A DNA stretch of 64,000 bases, taken from contig NZ_JAGIAM010000003.1 in assembly GCF_017744835.1 (NCBI RefSeq), positions 372,001 through 436,000 of the forward strand, written 5' to 3'. Origin of the DNA: Sphingomonas sp. GTDB taxonomy: Bacteria; Pseudomonadota; Alphaproteobacteria; Sphingomonadales; Sphingomonadaceae. Below are positions 1-9,597 of this stretch, in pieces (the first letter of the stretch is position 1; each line of letters opens with the position of its first letter). The notes beneath the pieces are model-generated. The model was not told the DNA's origin. It worked only from the letters and a program-made list of their open reading frames with translations, and did no database searches. The position numbers were made by a program, and so were the translations under genes.

Positions 1-72
1 GACGTGCCGAAATGGGCGGTTCCGACGGCTGCAGTCGGGGGTTAAGGAATCGTTACAGCGCACATTTCGCTG

Positions 73-1998
73 GTGCGCTTGATGAGGGTGAATTTGCGAT
101 TCGACGACACTCTGGAGACGGTGCTCGCAGCCGATCTGAGCACGCCGCAGGGCGTGCAATCGGCGTGGCGGCAGCTCGTCGACCTGGTCGGTCGTCGGCG
201 CGTGCCCCCCGACACGCGCACCATGGCGACACTCAAGGCGCTGCGTCCCGAAGTGCCCGTCGCAGTCCGTGCGGCGAGCGCGCGCGCACTGGAATTCGGT
301 AACCCCCCGGCGCCGCTGGTCCGCCTGCTGGCGCTCGACGATCTTGAAATCGCCCTGCCGGTGCTGCGCAGCGCGCGGCTGAGCTCGGCCGAATGGGTTC
401 AGCTGATACCCGATCTCTCGCCCGCGGGGCGTTCGGTGCTGCGCAACCGCCGCGACCTGAGCCCCGTGGTCGGGCGTGCGCTCGAGAGCTACGGCCCGGC
501 CGATTTCGTCCTGCCCGACGCGAGCGAAAAGCTGGAAGCGCCCGAGGTGCCGCTGGTCGCCGTGGAACCCGCGACCACTCCGGTGGCGCCGGAAGCCCTG
601 TCGGAACCGCTTGATTGGCACGGAGCGCTCGACGACGTCGCAGCGCCCGCGGCGCAGCCGGTCGAGATGCCCACGAGCCTCTCCCCGAATGAGGATTTCC
701 TCTTCGCTGCGGTCGACGACGACTCCGACGCGTTGCCGCCGGCCGAGCCCGGCGCCTTCTTCGGTGCGGCCGGTGTCCATGCGCCTCCCGTCGCCGAGCT
801 GCCGCCAGAGCCCACACCGGCGATCGACGTTGGCAAGGCGGGCGCGCCCGTTGCGGCAACGCCCGCGCATGGGGTCCCGCAGGGTCCCGAGGGCACGTTC
901 GAGATCTCCGAGGTGATGGCACGGATCGACGCCTTCTGGCGCAACCGCGAGACCGATGCCGCGGCGCCGCGTGGACCTTTGGTCGCCGAGGAATTGCGCT
1001 TCGAAACCGATGCGAAGGGCGTGATCCGCTGGGTCGAGGGCGCCAACCGCGCGGCGCTGGTCGGGCTGGGGCTCGATACCCAGGGAATGCCGGAGGGCTC
1101 GCGGATCGACGCGAGCGCGGCCGGAGCCTTTCGCCACCGCGCCGGCTTCTCGAATGCGCGGATGGTGATCGAGGGCGAATCCGATGCTGCCGGCGACTGG
1201 CTGATCTCCGCCGTGCCGGTGTTCGACTCCGTCAACGGCCGCTTCGCCGGCTATCGCGGCACCGGCCGCCGACCGCGCGCCGACGAGCGCGCCGAGCGCG
1301 CTCCCGCGCCGCAGCCTGCCTCTGCCGACTCGCTGCGCCAGCTCGTCCATGAGCTGCGCACGCCGACAAACGCGATCGCGGGCTTCGCCGAGATGATCGA
1401 CGCGCAGATGCTCGGCCCGGTCCCGGACGTCTATCGCGAGCGCGCGCAGGTGATCCGCGAACAGGCCCGCGTCCTGCTGGGCGCGATCGACGACCTCGAT
1501 CTCGCCGCACGCATCGACAGCGCCGCGCTGGCGCTGGTGCCGGGTCCCGTGCCGCTGCGCCCGCTGTTTGCGGCGATCGCCGACGAGCTTTCCCCGCTCG
1601 CTGCGCTGCGTGGCGCCCTGATCGCGCTTCCGATCGACGATTTCGCGGTGATCGGCGACAAGCGCGCCGTCGAGCGGCTGTTGTCGCGGCTGATGGCGAC
1701 GCTGCTCTCGGCCAGCGCGGCAGGCGAGCGCGTCGGCGTGCGGACCGCCTTGGAGGGCGAGACTGTTGCGATCGCGATCGATCGCCCGCGTGCGCTCGCC
1801 GAATATCCCGGCGATTCGGTGCTCGGCATCGACGATGAGCGCGAGGATACCTCGCTGCTCGGCACCGGCTTTGCGCTGCGCCTTGCGCGCAACCTGGCGC
1901 GTGAGCTGGGCGGCAGCCTGGTGATCGAGCCCGAGAGCTTGACTTTGCGCCTTCCGGCGTCCGTAGCTTTCCACATGGGGCAGGCGCATCTGAGCTGA
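73..1998 (+). CDS. PAS/HisKA sensor histidine kinase with degenerate ATPase domain
   Basis: Predicted cytosolic sensor kinase of 641 residues; no clear membrane segment. Residues 1-150 are helical and match no family I know; 150-300 is an Ala/Pro-rich linker; about 310-400 looks PAS-like (ending in PVFDSVNGRFAGYRGTGR). A clear HisKA H-box follows, with HELRTP and phospho-acceptor His426. The C-terminal region keeps a G2-like glycine motif (GTGFALRLARNLARELGG, from about 597), but the N-box asparagine and the DxGxG motif are not recognisable, so ATP binding may be impaired. The GTG start at 73 gives the longest frame; ATG at 82 is an alternative. It ends two bases before the WalW-like gene, so the two are probably co-transcribed. 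The partner regulator is not visible. Confidence 0.85.
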   Translation: MRLMRVNLRFDDTLETVLAADLSTPQGVQSAWRQLVDLVGRRRVPPDTRTMATLKALRPEVPVAVRAASARALEFGNPPAPLVRLLALDDLEIALPVLRSARLSSAEWVQLIPDLSPAGRSVLRNRRDLSPVVGRALESYGPADFVLPDASEKLEAPEVPLVAVEPATTPVAPEALSEPLDWHGALDDVAAPAAQPVEMPTSLSPNEDFLFAAVDDDSDALPPAEPGAFFGAAGVHAPPVAELPPEPTPAIDVGKAGAPVAATPAHGVPQGPEGTFEISEVMARIDAFWRNRETDAAAPRGPLVAEELRFETDAKGVIRWVEGANRAALVGLGLDTQGMPEGSRIDASAAGAFRHRAGFSNARMVIEGESDAAGDWLISAVPVFDSVNGRFAGYRGTGRRPRADERAERAPAPQPASADSLRQLVHELRTPTNAIAGFAEMIDAQMLGPVPDVYRERAQVIREQARVLLGAIDDLDLAARIDSAALALVPGPVPLRPLFAAIADELSPLAALRGALIALPIDDFAVIGDKRAVERLLSRLMATLLSASAAGERVGVRTALEGETVAIAIDRPRALAEYPGDSVLGIDDEREDTSLLGTGFALRLARNLARELGGSLVIEPESLTLRLPASVAFHMGQAHLS

Positions 1999-2000
1999 TC

Positions 2001-3068
2001 GTGGGGGAGGGGGACGAACCCGCGCCCGGCAGCGCCTATCGCGTGCCGGCTCCCGATCCGGCTGCCCTGGTCGCTTGGCCGGATTCCTTCGGTAGGCGCT
2101 TCACCATCTTCATCGACACCGAAGAGGAGTTCGATTGGAACGGACCCTTCGTGCGTGAGGGGCACGGCACGAGCCACATGGCCGCGGTGCCCGCCGCGCA
2201 CGGACGCTTTGCGGCGCAGGGGGCGGCGCTCACCTATCTCGTCGACTATCCGATTGTGGCGGCGCCCGCCGCGGCCGAAATCCTGCGCGAGCTCCTCGCC
2301 GACGGGAGCACCGGGATCGGCACCCAGCTTCACAGCTGGGTCAATCCGCCCTTCGAGGAAGAGCTCAACGCGTTCAACAGCTTCGCGGGCAACCTTGCGC
2401 CTGCGCTCGAAGAAGCGAAGCTGCTGGTGCTCACCGACGCCATCGAGCGCGCGACGGGCGTTCGGCCGCGCGCCTATCGCGCGGGGCGCTATGGGCTGGG
2501 CCCGCACACGCTCGCCATGCTCGCCAGGCACGGCTATCGCATCGATACCTCGATGCGCGCGCGCTATGATTATCGGCCGGACGGCGGACCCGACTTCACT
2601 GCTGTCACGCCGCATGCCTTCCGCACCGGACCGGACAACGCGCTGGTCGAGCTGCCGCTCACCACGGTCTTCACCGGGCGAGCGCGCCGGGCCGGAACAG
2701 AGCTCTACCGGCGGCTGGGAAGCGTGCCGCGCGGACGCGGCCTGGCTTCGCGGCTGGGGCTGCTCTCCCGCGTCGCGCTGACGCCCGAGGACATGCCGTT
2801 GGACGAGGCACTCGAAGCCATACGTGTCGCGGTGGGAGAGGGAGTGCGCCTGCTCAACTTCGGCTTCCATTCGCCCTCGCTCGAACCCGGCCACACGCCC
2901 TATGTCCGCGACGCTGCCGATCTGGCGGCGTTTTGGCACTGGTGGGACCAGGTGCTTACGCTTCTAGACCGATTGGGCGTCACGTCGGCCTCGCTCGCCC
3001 AAATCCTCGAGGCGGCTTGCGGCGAGCCCGCCACCTCCGCTAGTGCGGGCGGCGCTGGGGGCCTGTAG
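2001..3068 (+). CDS. WalW-like polysaccharide deacetylase family protein
   Basis: 355-residue protein of the NodB/polysaccharide-deacetylase fold as found in WalW-type proteins. The strand-1 motif TIFIDTEEEFDW places the candidate catalytic Asp39 and following acidic residues; QLHSWVNPPF (around 110-120) supplies the expected metal histidine; RAYRAGRYGLG and LNFGFHSPSLEPGHTPY give later core motifs. Such proteins are thought to deacetylate or process cell-surface polysaccharide; the substrate here is unknown. No signal peptide is evident. It starts with GTG two bases after the histidine kinase stop. Its TAG stop lies at bases 8-10 of the following tRNA gene, so the C-terminal tail (about GGAGGL) is encoded partly by tRNA sequence. 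The fold assignment is fairly secure, the role inferred. Confidence 0.82.
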   Translation: MGEGDEPAPGSAYRVPAPDPAALVAWPDSFGRRFTIFIDTEEEFDWNGPFVREGHGTSHMAAVPAAHGRFAAQGAALTYLVDYPIVAAPAAAEILRELLADGSTGIGTQLHSWVNPPFEEELNAFNSFAGNLAPALEEAKLLVLTDAIERATGVRPRAYRAGRYGLGPHTLAMLARHGYRIDTSMRARYDYRPDGGPDFTAVTPHAFRTGPDNALVELPLTTVFTGRARRAGTELYRRLGSVPRGRGLASRLGLLSRVALTPEDMPLDEALEAIRVAVGEGVRLLNFGFHSPSLEPGHTPYVRDAADLAAFWHWWDQVLTLLDRLGVTSASLAQILEAACGEPATSASAGGAGGL

Positions 3069-3134
3069 CTCAACGGTTAGAGCTGGCCGCTCATAACGGC
3101 TAGGTTGCGGGTTCGAGTCCTGCCGGGCCCACCA
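3059..3134 (+). tRNA. tRNA with CAU anticodon, probably tRNA-Ile2
   Basis: A full 76-nt cloverleaf with encoded CCA. The acceptor stem GGGCCTG pairs with CGGGCCC; the D arm, the anticodon stem GGCCG/CGGCT with loop CTCATAA (anticodon CAT at 3092-3094) and the T arm GCGGG/CCTGC with TTCGAGT are all present. The CTCATAA loop and overall pattern resemble the lysidine-modified isoleucine tRNA more than initiator or elongator methionine tRNA, but identity cannot be settled without a covariance model. The first ten bases overlap the end of the upstream deacetylase gene. Confidence 0.88.
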
Positions 3135-3200
3135 GCGCGCCGGCCATCACAAGCGCGGGCTTGTAGCAGCGGCAGGAAGCGCCTAGGCGGCGTTTCGCGT

Positions 3201-3278
<78 letters not shown>

Positions 3279-3289
3279 CTTTCCGGCGG

Positions 3290-4297
3290 TTAGGGTTTTG
3301 CTCCGACGATGCCGCCGACGATGCGCTGATCGGCGCCAGCGCCATAAGTGCCGCGGATTACGAAGCTCATTCCGATTTCCTTTGCCTGGGGCCCGAAGAA
3401 GGTGCCGGTGAAGGAGCCGGTGGCACCATCAGCCGAGCTGATAGTGCCGGTGAACGCGTTGCCGCCCGCGGGGATCGAAGCCTGTCCGCTGAAGGTGCCG
3501 ATCACCAGCGCGTTGGCGCAACGCGGGAATGGACAGGTGGACAGGCTGATCGTCGCATCGATCAATCCCGTAGCGAAATTGACCGAAACCGTCGCCGTTC
3601 CCGTCACCCGCTCGGTGGACGAGCCATCCGCGAAGGCCCGGATCACGCGCCCAGTTGCGCCGCTAGCATAGCTCGAAGTGCCGCTGGTCGGCACCTGTGC
3701 CGCGGCTGTCGAATAGCCGAACACGCTGGTCGTGAAGCGCTTTTGGCCCGCCGTGGAGTCGCTACGCCACCAATTCGCGTAGCTCACGTGTGACCGGGCG
3801 AAAACTGCGTTGCTCGTCACTTGGGAGGCAATGCTGTTGTTGAGGAAATCGAGTTGAGAGAATTTGCCGGCGGTGGCGCTGTCCTCGATGCGGAACATAT
3901 ATTCGGTGACCGTCGGATCCGGAGCCAAGGTGACGTTCGCATTCGTGAAGAACGTCTGCTCGCCATTGTCTTTGACGCCGAAGCTGCCGGTCGCGATGGC
4001 GCCGGTCAGGCTCACCCGAACGGCGTTCGAGAGGCCCGCAACGCTGCCGGCTTCGATCACGATATGGGCCGCAGGGTCACCGGTGTAGTTCACCCTGGCA
4101 CTGATCGAATCGAACTCGGCGGCGGAGGTGAGCGGGAACGCCGTTGGTGTCGCCGTTGGCGAAGGCGTGGGCGCCGGGCTCGACGTTGGGGACGGCGAGG
4201 GCGTGGGGGAGGGCGTCGGGCTCGGGCTGCCTCCATTGCATGATTCCAACATCAGAAGCATCCCGGCGGCGATCATTGCGGTGGGGCGATAAGTCAT
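3290..4297 (-). CDS. TbpB-like surface lipoprotein
   Basis: 335 residues. The N-terminus has a lipoprotein signal with candidate lipidated Cys20 (context LMLESC; Glu at -2 is atypical). Residues 25-52 form a Pro/Ser/Thr-rich linker (repeats of PSPT), typical of a tether that holds a domain away from the outer membrane. The C-terminal part ends in a beta-barrel signature around 293-311 (GSFTGTFFGPQAKEIG) seen in transferrin-binding-protein-B-like, Slam-dependent lipoproteins. Ligand unknown. RBS GAGGAG lies upstream of the ATG. It converges on the tRNA pair. The gene and its upstream spacer are visibly less GC-rich than the surroundings, so transfer is possible. No Slam (DUF560) gene is in the window. 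Confidence 0.72.
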   Translation of the reverse strand: MTYRPTAMIAAGMLLMLESCNGGSPSPTPSPTPSPSPTSSPAPTPSPTATPTAFPLTSAAEFDSISARVNYTGDPAAHIVIEAGSVAGLSNAVRVSLTGAIATGSFGVKDNGEQTFFTNANVTLAPDPTVTEYMFRIEDSATAGKFSQLDFLNNSIASQVTSNAVFARSHVSYANWWRSDSTAGQKRFTTSVFGYSTAAAQVPTSGTSSYASGATGRVIRAFADGSSTERVTGTATVSVNFATGLIDATISLSTCPFPRCANALVIGTFSGQASIPAGGNAFTGTISSADGATGSFTGTFFGPQAKEIGMSFVIRGTYGAGADQRIVGGIVGAKP

Positions 4298-4419
4298 CGA
4301 GCGCTCCTCAACGGTCGGAAAATAGGTGAAAACTAGCTGTTTTTATTTAGGAATACCACAGAAGTTCCCAGGACTCTCCGATATTCGGCGAGCGAGACAT
4401 GCCCCTGGCTGTCGGAACC

Positions 4420-5769
4420 TTAATCGGTATCCATCTCCACCGGCGGCCGCGCAGGCAATTCGTCGGGTGCCCCCGCGAGCGCGCGGGCCAGCGCATCGCG
4501 GTCGAGCGCGCCCTCCCAGCGCGCCACCACCACTGTCGCAACGGCATTGCCCATGAAGTTGGTGAGGCTGCGGCACTCGCTCATGAAGCGGTCGATGCCC
4601 AGGATCAGCGCCATGCCGGCGAGCGGCACCTTGGGGACGATGGCGAGCGTTGCCGCCAGCGTGATGAAGCCGGCGCCGGTCACGCCCGCAGCGCCCTTCG
4701 AACTGACCATCGCCACTGCCAGCAGCCCGATCTGCTCGCCCAGCGTCAGCTGCACGCCGGTCGCCTGGGCGATGAACAGCGCGGCGAGCGTCATGTAGAT
4801 GTTGGTGCCGTCTAGGTTGAACGAATAGCCGGTGGGCACCACCAGCCCTACGACTTCCTTGCGGCAACCGGCACGCTCCATTTTCTCGATCAGCGCAGGC
4901 AGCGCGGCTTCGGACGAGGAAGTGCCGAGCACCAGCAGCAGCTCGGCCTTGAGATAGCGGATGAGGCGGAGGATCGAGAAGCCGTTGAGCGCGGCGACCG
5001 CGCCGAGCACGACCAGCACGAAGAGGAGCGAGGTCAAATAGAAGGTCGCGACCAGCGCGCCGAGGTTGAGCAGCGTGCCGAGGCCATATTTGCCGATCGT
5101 GAAGGCCATCGCTCCGAATGCCCCGATCGGCGCCGCACGCATCACGATCGCGACGATGCGGAACACCACCAGCGCGACGCGCTCGAGCATGTCAGTCACC
5201 GGTCGCGCGGGCTCGCCTACGAGTACCAGGCCGACGCCGAACAACACTGCGACGAGCAGCACCTGCAGGATCGATCCGCTGGTGAAGGCGGAGAGCAAAG
5301 TCGTCGGGATGATTGCGATCAGGAAGCCCGTCACGCTCGTCTCATGCGCCTTTTCGCCGTAGTCGCGGACCTTGGAAGCGTCGAGCGTGGTGGGGTCGAC
5401 GTTCATTCCCACGCCGGGCTGGACGAGATGCGCGACGATGAGGCCGATGATGAGCGCGATCGTCGAGAAGAACAGGAAATAGGCGAGCGCCTTGACCGCC
5501 ACGCGGCCGGTCGAGGCGAGGCCATGCCCGCCGGCGATTCCCGTCACGACGGTGAGGAAGATCACCGGCGCGATCACCATCTTCACCAGCGCGATGAAGG
5601 CGTCGCCGAGCGGCTGCAGCGCGGCGCCGGTCGCCGGCCAGAAGGCGCCCACCGTGATGCCTGCAGCGATCGCGATCAGCACCTGGACATAGAGGCTGGC
5701 GAGCATCCGCGGCAGCGCCGGGCGACGCTCGACCGGCCGAGATTCCGCTGTTGTCGTACCTGTCGCCAT
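4420..5769 (-). CDS. dctA: C4-dicarboxylate/H+ or Na+ symporter DctA
   Basis: 449-residue inner-membrane carrier of the dicarboxylate/amino acid:cation symporter (DAACS, GltPh-like) family; the family imports succinate, fumarate and malate. Length matches DctA (about 430-450). Family motifs are visible: the serine-rich hairpin with SSSEAALP around Glu287, the NLDGTN substrate/cation site ending at Asn323, and the [12 protein letters not shown] segment of the second re-entrant loop. Eight or so hydrophobic helices are evident. It appears monocistronic, with no dctBD sensor/regulator pair nearby. The ATG at 5769 was chosen because it gives a short polar N-terminus before the first helix. Confidence 0.92.
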   Translation of the reverse strand: MATGTTTAESRPVERRPALPRMLASLYVQVLIAIAAGITVGAFWPATGAALQPLGDAFIALVKMVIAPVIFLTVVTGIAGGHGLASTGRVAVKALAYFLFFSTIALIIGLIVAHLVQPGVGMNVDPTTLDASKVRDYGEKAHETSVTGFLIAIIPTTLLSAFTSGSILQVLLVAVLFGVGLVLVGEPARPVTDMLERVALVVFRIVAIVMRAAPIGAFGAMAFTIGKYGLGTLLNLGALVATFYLTSLLFVLVVLGAVAALNGFSILRLIRYLKAELLLVLGTSSSEAALPALIEKMERAGCRKEVVGLVVPTGYSFNLDGTNIYMTLAALFIAQATGVQLTLGEQIGLLAVAMVSSKGAAGVTGAGFITLAATLAIVPKVPLAGMALILGIDRFMSECRSLTNFMGNAVATVVVARWEGALDRDALARALAGAPDELPARPPVEMDTD

Positions 5770-5864
5770 TCGCCCCCCTTTGCTCGGGTCATAGGGCGGG
5801 AGAGGCGTGGGCCAAAGCGCTATTCAATGGCCGCGAGGGGCGGGGGAGCGGATTGCTTGCAACG

Positions 5865-5896
5865 AAAAAGGGCGCCCCTTGCGGAGCGCCCTTTTC
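5865..5896 (-). terminator. Rho-independent terminator of the small lipoprotein gene
   Basis: A perfect 10-bp stem, AAAAGGGCGC (5866-5875) with GCGCCCTTTT (5886-5895), encloses a 10-nt loop. Read on the minus strand it is followed by a T tract, 39 bases after the stop codon of the 77-aa lipoprotein gene. Confidence 0.85.
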
Positions 5897-5934
5897 CGAT
5901 GTCTCGGTTCCGGCCCAAGAGGCCGGAAAGAAGA

Positions 5935-6168
5935 TCAGTTCGCGTTCGCCTCGGCGGCGTCGGCGGCGTTCTCTTCGACGTCGGCAGCGTTCTCGAGAAC
6001 GTTCTCGGCAACGGCGTTGGTCGCGTTGTCAGCGGCCTCTTCGTAGATCGCGGCGTTCGCTTCGTGCGAGTCGGCCACGTTCTCGGCGGTGGTGTTGGTG
6101 GTGCCGCCGTTGCAAGCCGCGAGCGACATCAGGCCGGCGGTCGCCGCAACAATGAGGATCTTCTTCAT
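5935..6168 (-). CDS. Small Ala/Asn/Glu-rich lipoprotein
   Basis: 77-residue predicted lipoprotein: MKKILIVAATAGLMSLAAC is a signal peptide with lipobox LAAC (Cys19), followed by a low-complexity mature part rich in Ala, Asn and Glu (repeats like ENAAD and NAAEN), acidic and probably helical or disordered. The ATG at 6168 is preferred to upstream starts because GGGAGC sits about 8 bases before it and the signal peptide then begins at once. It has its own promoter-like hexamers and a strong terminator, so it is a single-gene unit, probably abundantly expressed. Small Sphingomonad lipoproteins of this kind have no assigned function. Confidence 0.75.
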   Translation of the reverse strand: MKKILIVAATAGLMSLAACNGGTTNTTAENVADSHEANAAIYEEAADNATNAVAENVLENAADVEENAADAAEANAN

Positions 6169-6233
6169 TCGGTTTGCTCCCATTGGAACATTAAACACGT
6201 TTCGCACCCGGCCCGAGCCGACGCGAAGCCGCT

Positions 6234-6261
6234 GACATAACGGTCGTTGCGCGTGCGTCAA
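6234..6261 (-). promoter_or_regulatory. Candidate sigma-70 promoter for the small lipoprotein gene
   Basis: On the minus strand, TTGACG (6261-6256) and TATGTC (6239-6234) are separated by 16 bases, about 65 bases upstream of the start codon. The -35 is near consensus, the -10 weaker. Confidence 0.45.
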
Positions 6262-6350
6262 TCCAAAATGCGACGAGATGCAAAATTTCGGCCCCTTTTT
6301 TGCCACAATTGCGCCCGTTCGGAGCCGGCTTACGCTACGTGTCCGTAACG

Positions 6351-7724
6351 TCAGTGCCCTGCGGACGGCTGGACCGGGCCGATGTCCTCCGGCGCATTCG
6401 CAGCCACCGCGAGCATCGCGGTCCAGGCTGCCACATTCTGCCGCAATTGCTCGGGGTCGACCTTGTCGAGCGTGTCGTCGGGCGTGTGGTGGTAGTCGAA
6501 ATAGCGCAGGCCCGATTGATCGAGGTCGATGCCGCCGACGCCCGTCGCCAGCACGGGCCCGACATCGGTGCCGCCGCTGGCGACTCCGCGGCCGCGCGAA
6601 ATGCCGAGCGGGGCGAGCGCCGTCGCGACGCGATCCGCGACCGGCTTGGCGCTGTCGGGCAGGTTGGCTTCGAACTTCCAGACGCGATCGGCGCCGAAAT
6701 CGGATTCCATCGCGAGCACATGGCGCTCGCTCGCATGCGCCTTGGCATAGGCCTCGCCGCCGAAGCCGCCGACTTCCTCTGCGCCGAACCAGACGACGCG
6801 GATCGTGCGGCGCGGGTGGCCAGCGTCCATGATCCGCTTGGCCGCGGCAGTGGTGATGCCAACGCCCGATGCGTCGTCGATCGCGCCGGTGCCCAGGTCC
6901 CAGCTGTCGAGATGGCCGCCGATCAGGATGATCCCGGCATTGGGATCGGTGCCGGGCACGTCGGCGATGACGTTACCCGATTCCGCCTCGCCCTTGAACT
7001 GCGGAGTGACGAGCAGCTTGAGCCGCACCGGGCCGCGCTTGAGCAGCCGCTCGAGCTGCTCGGCATCGGGAACGGAGAGCGCCGCGGCCGCGATCGGCTT
7101 GGTGCCCGTCGGCCAGTTGGTGACGCCGGTGTGCGGATTGCGGTGATGGTCGGTGCCGATCGAACGGATCAGCACCGCGGCCGCGCCTTTGCCCGCTGCC
7201 AGCGCCGGGCCCATGCGCCGCACGCCGCCGTAATAGCCATATTGCGAGCCGTCCTGCGTCGGCGTCATCGCGTGGCTGACGAAGGCGATCTTGCCGGTAA
7301 GGCTGCCAGCGGGCGCCGCCTGCAGATCGGCAAGCGTCGGGAAATAGACCACCTCGGCCTCGATCCCCTTGGCGCCGGTCGATCCCGAATTGCCGAGCGC
7401 TGCGATCGTCAGCTTCTGCGCGGAGGCGCCGACGACTTCGGCCTTCTCCTCGCCGCGCACCCAGACGGGCATCTTGTAGGTTTCGATATGGACGTTCTGG
7501 AAGCCCAGCGCGGTCAGCTTCTTGACCGCCCAGGCGCGTGCGCGCGCCTCCGCCTCGGTCGCGGCGAGCCGCTGCCCCACTTCGGTGGTCAGCCCCTCGG
7601 TGATCTCCCACGCCACGTCGTCCTTGAGCGCCGCATCGCGCAGCGCGGCGGCGTCGTGCTGGGCAAGGGCGGGAAGGGGAAGGGCGAGCGCGGCGGCGGC
7701 CGCGAACAGGATGCGCTTGGTCAT
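6351..7724 (-). CDS. Secreted M28-family zinc aminopeptidase
   Basis: 457 residues with a signal peptide (MTKRILFAAAAALALPLPALAQ, cut after AQ, exported to periplasm or outside). A protease-associated-like insertion (about 100-230) precedes the M28 catalytic domain. Zinc-binding motifs are clear: GGHLDSWDLGTGAIDDASG with His271 and the bridging Asp, and VVWFGAEEVGG with the catalytic and metal Glu pair near 316; a late His (YFDYHHTPDDT) completes the site. Likely a dizinc aminopeptidase or carboxypeptidase acting on peptides. The ATG at 7724 was chosen for the signal peptide; the open frame runs far upstream but is antisense to ettA there. It is transcribed divergently from ettA. Confidence 0.88.
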   Translation of the reverse strand: MTKRILFAAAAALALPLPALAQHDAAALRDAALKDDVAWEITEGLTTEVGQRLAATEAEARARAWAVKKLTALGFQNVHIETYKMPVWVRGEEKAEVVGASAQKLTIAALGNSGSTGAKGIEAEVVYFPTLADLQAAPAGSLTGKIAFVSHAMTPTQDGSQYGYYGGVRRMGPALAAGKGAAAVLIRSIGTDHHRNPHTGVTNWPTGTKPIAAAALSVPDAEQLERLLKRGPVRLKLLVTPQFKGEAESGNVIADVPGTDPNAGIILIGGHLDSWDLGTGAIDDASGVGITTAAAKRIMDAGHPRRTIRVVWFGAEEVGGFGGEAYAKAHASERHVLAMESDFGADRVWKFEANLPDSAKPVADRVATALAPLGISRGRGVASGGTDVGPVLATGVGGIDLDQSGLRYFDYHHTPDDTLDKVDPEQLRQNVAAWTAMLAVAANAPEDIGPVQPSAGH

Positions 7725-7799
7725 GGTCAGCGTGCTAGCCACCCGCGTAATATTTGCCAATGCCCCACGCGTTTCCTTTTTGTTTCCCGCTCCCCCGCG

Positions 7800-7828
7800 T
7801 TGCCATTTGGCGCTTCGATCGCTACATC
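7800..7828 (+). promoter_or_regulatory. Candidate sigma-70 promoter for ettA
   Basis: TTGCCA (7800-7805) and TACATC (7823-7828) are 17 bases apart and about 45 bases upstream of the GTG start of ettA, within the 150-base divergent spacer. Confidence 0.4.
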
Positions 7829-7874
7829 GCCGCCAAACTTCCCGCATCCCAGAGTTCGAAACGGAGACCAGCCC

Positions 7875-9554
<1,680 letters not shown>

Positions 9555-9565
9555 TGCGGATGCGT

Positions 9566-9587
9566 CCGGCGGGGGAGACTCCGCCGG
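9566..9587. terminator. Terminator-like hairpin between convergent genes
   Basis: CCGGCGG (9566-9572) pairs with CCGCCGG (9581-9587) across an 8-nt loop between ettA and the convergent M48 protease gene. It has no T tract, so it is at best a weak or factor-assisted bidirectional terminator. Confidence 0.35.
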
Positions 9588-9597
9588 GCTCCCGCGC

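Noticed and set aside
6300..7874. Extension of the ettA frame 525 codons upstream
   Set aside because: It is antisense to the M28 peptidase gene, lacks family similarity, and the GTG at 7875 with GGAG gives the correct EttA N-terminus.
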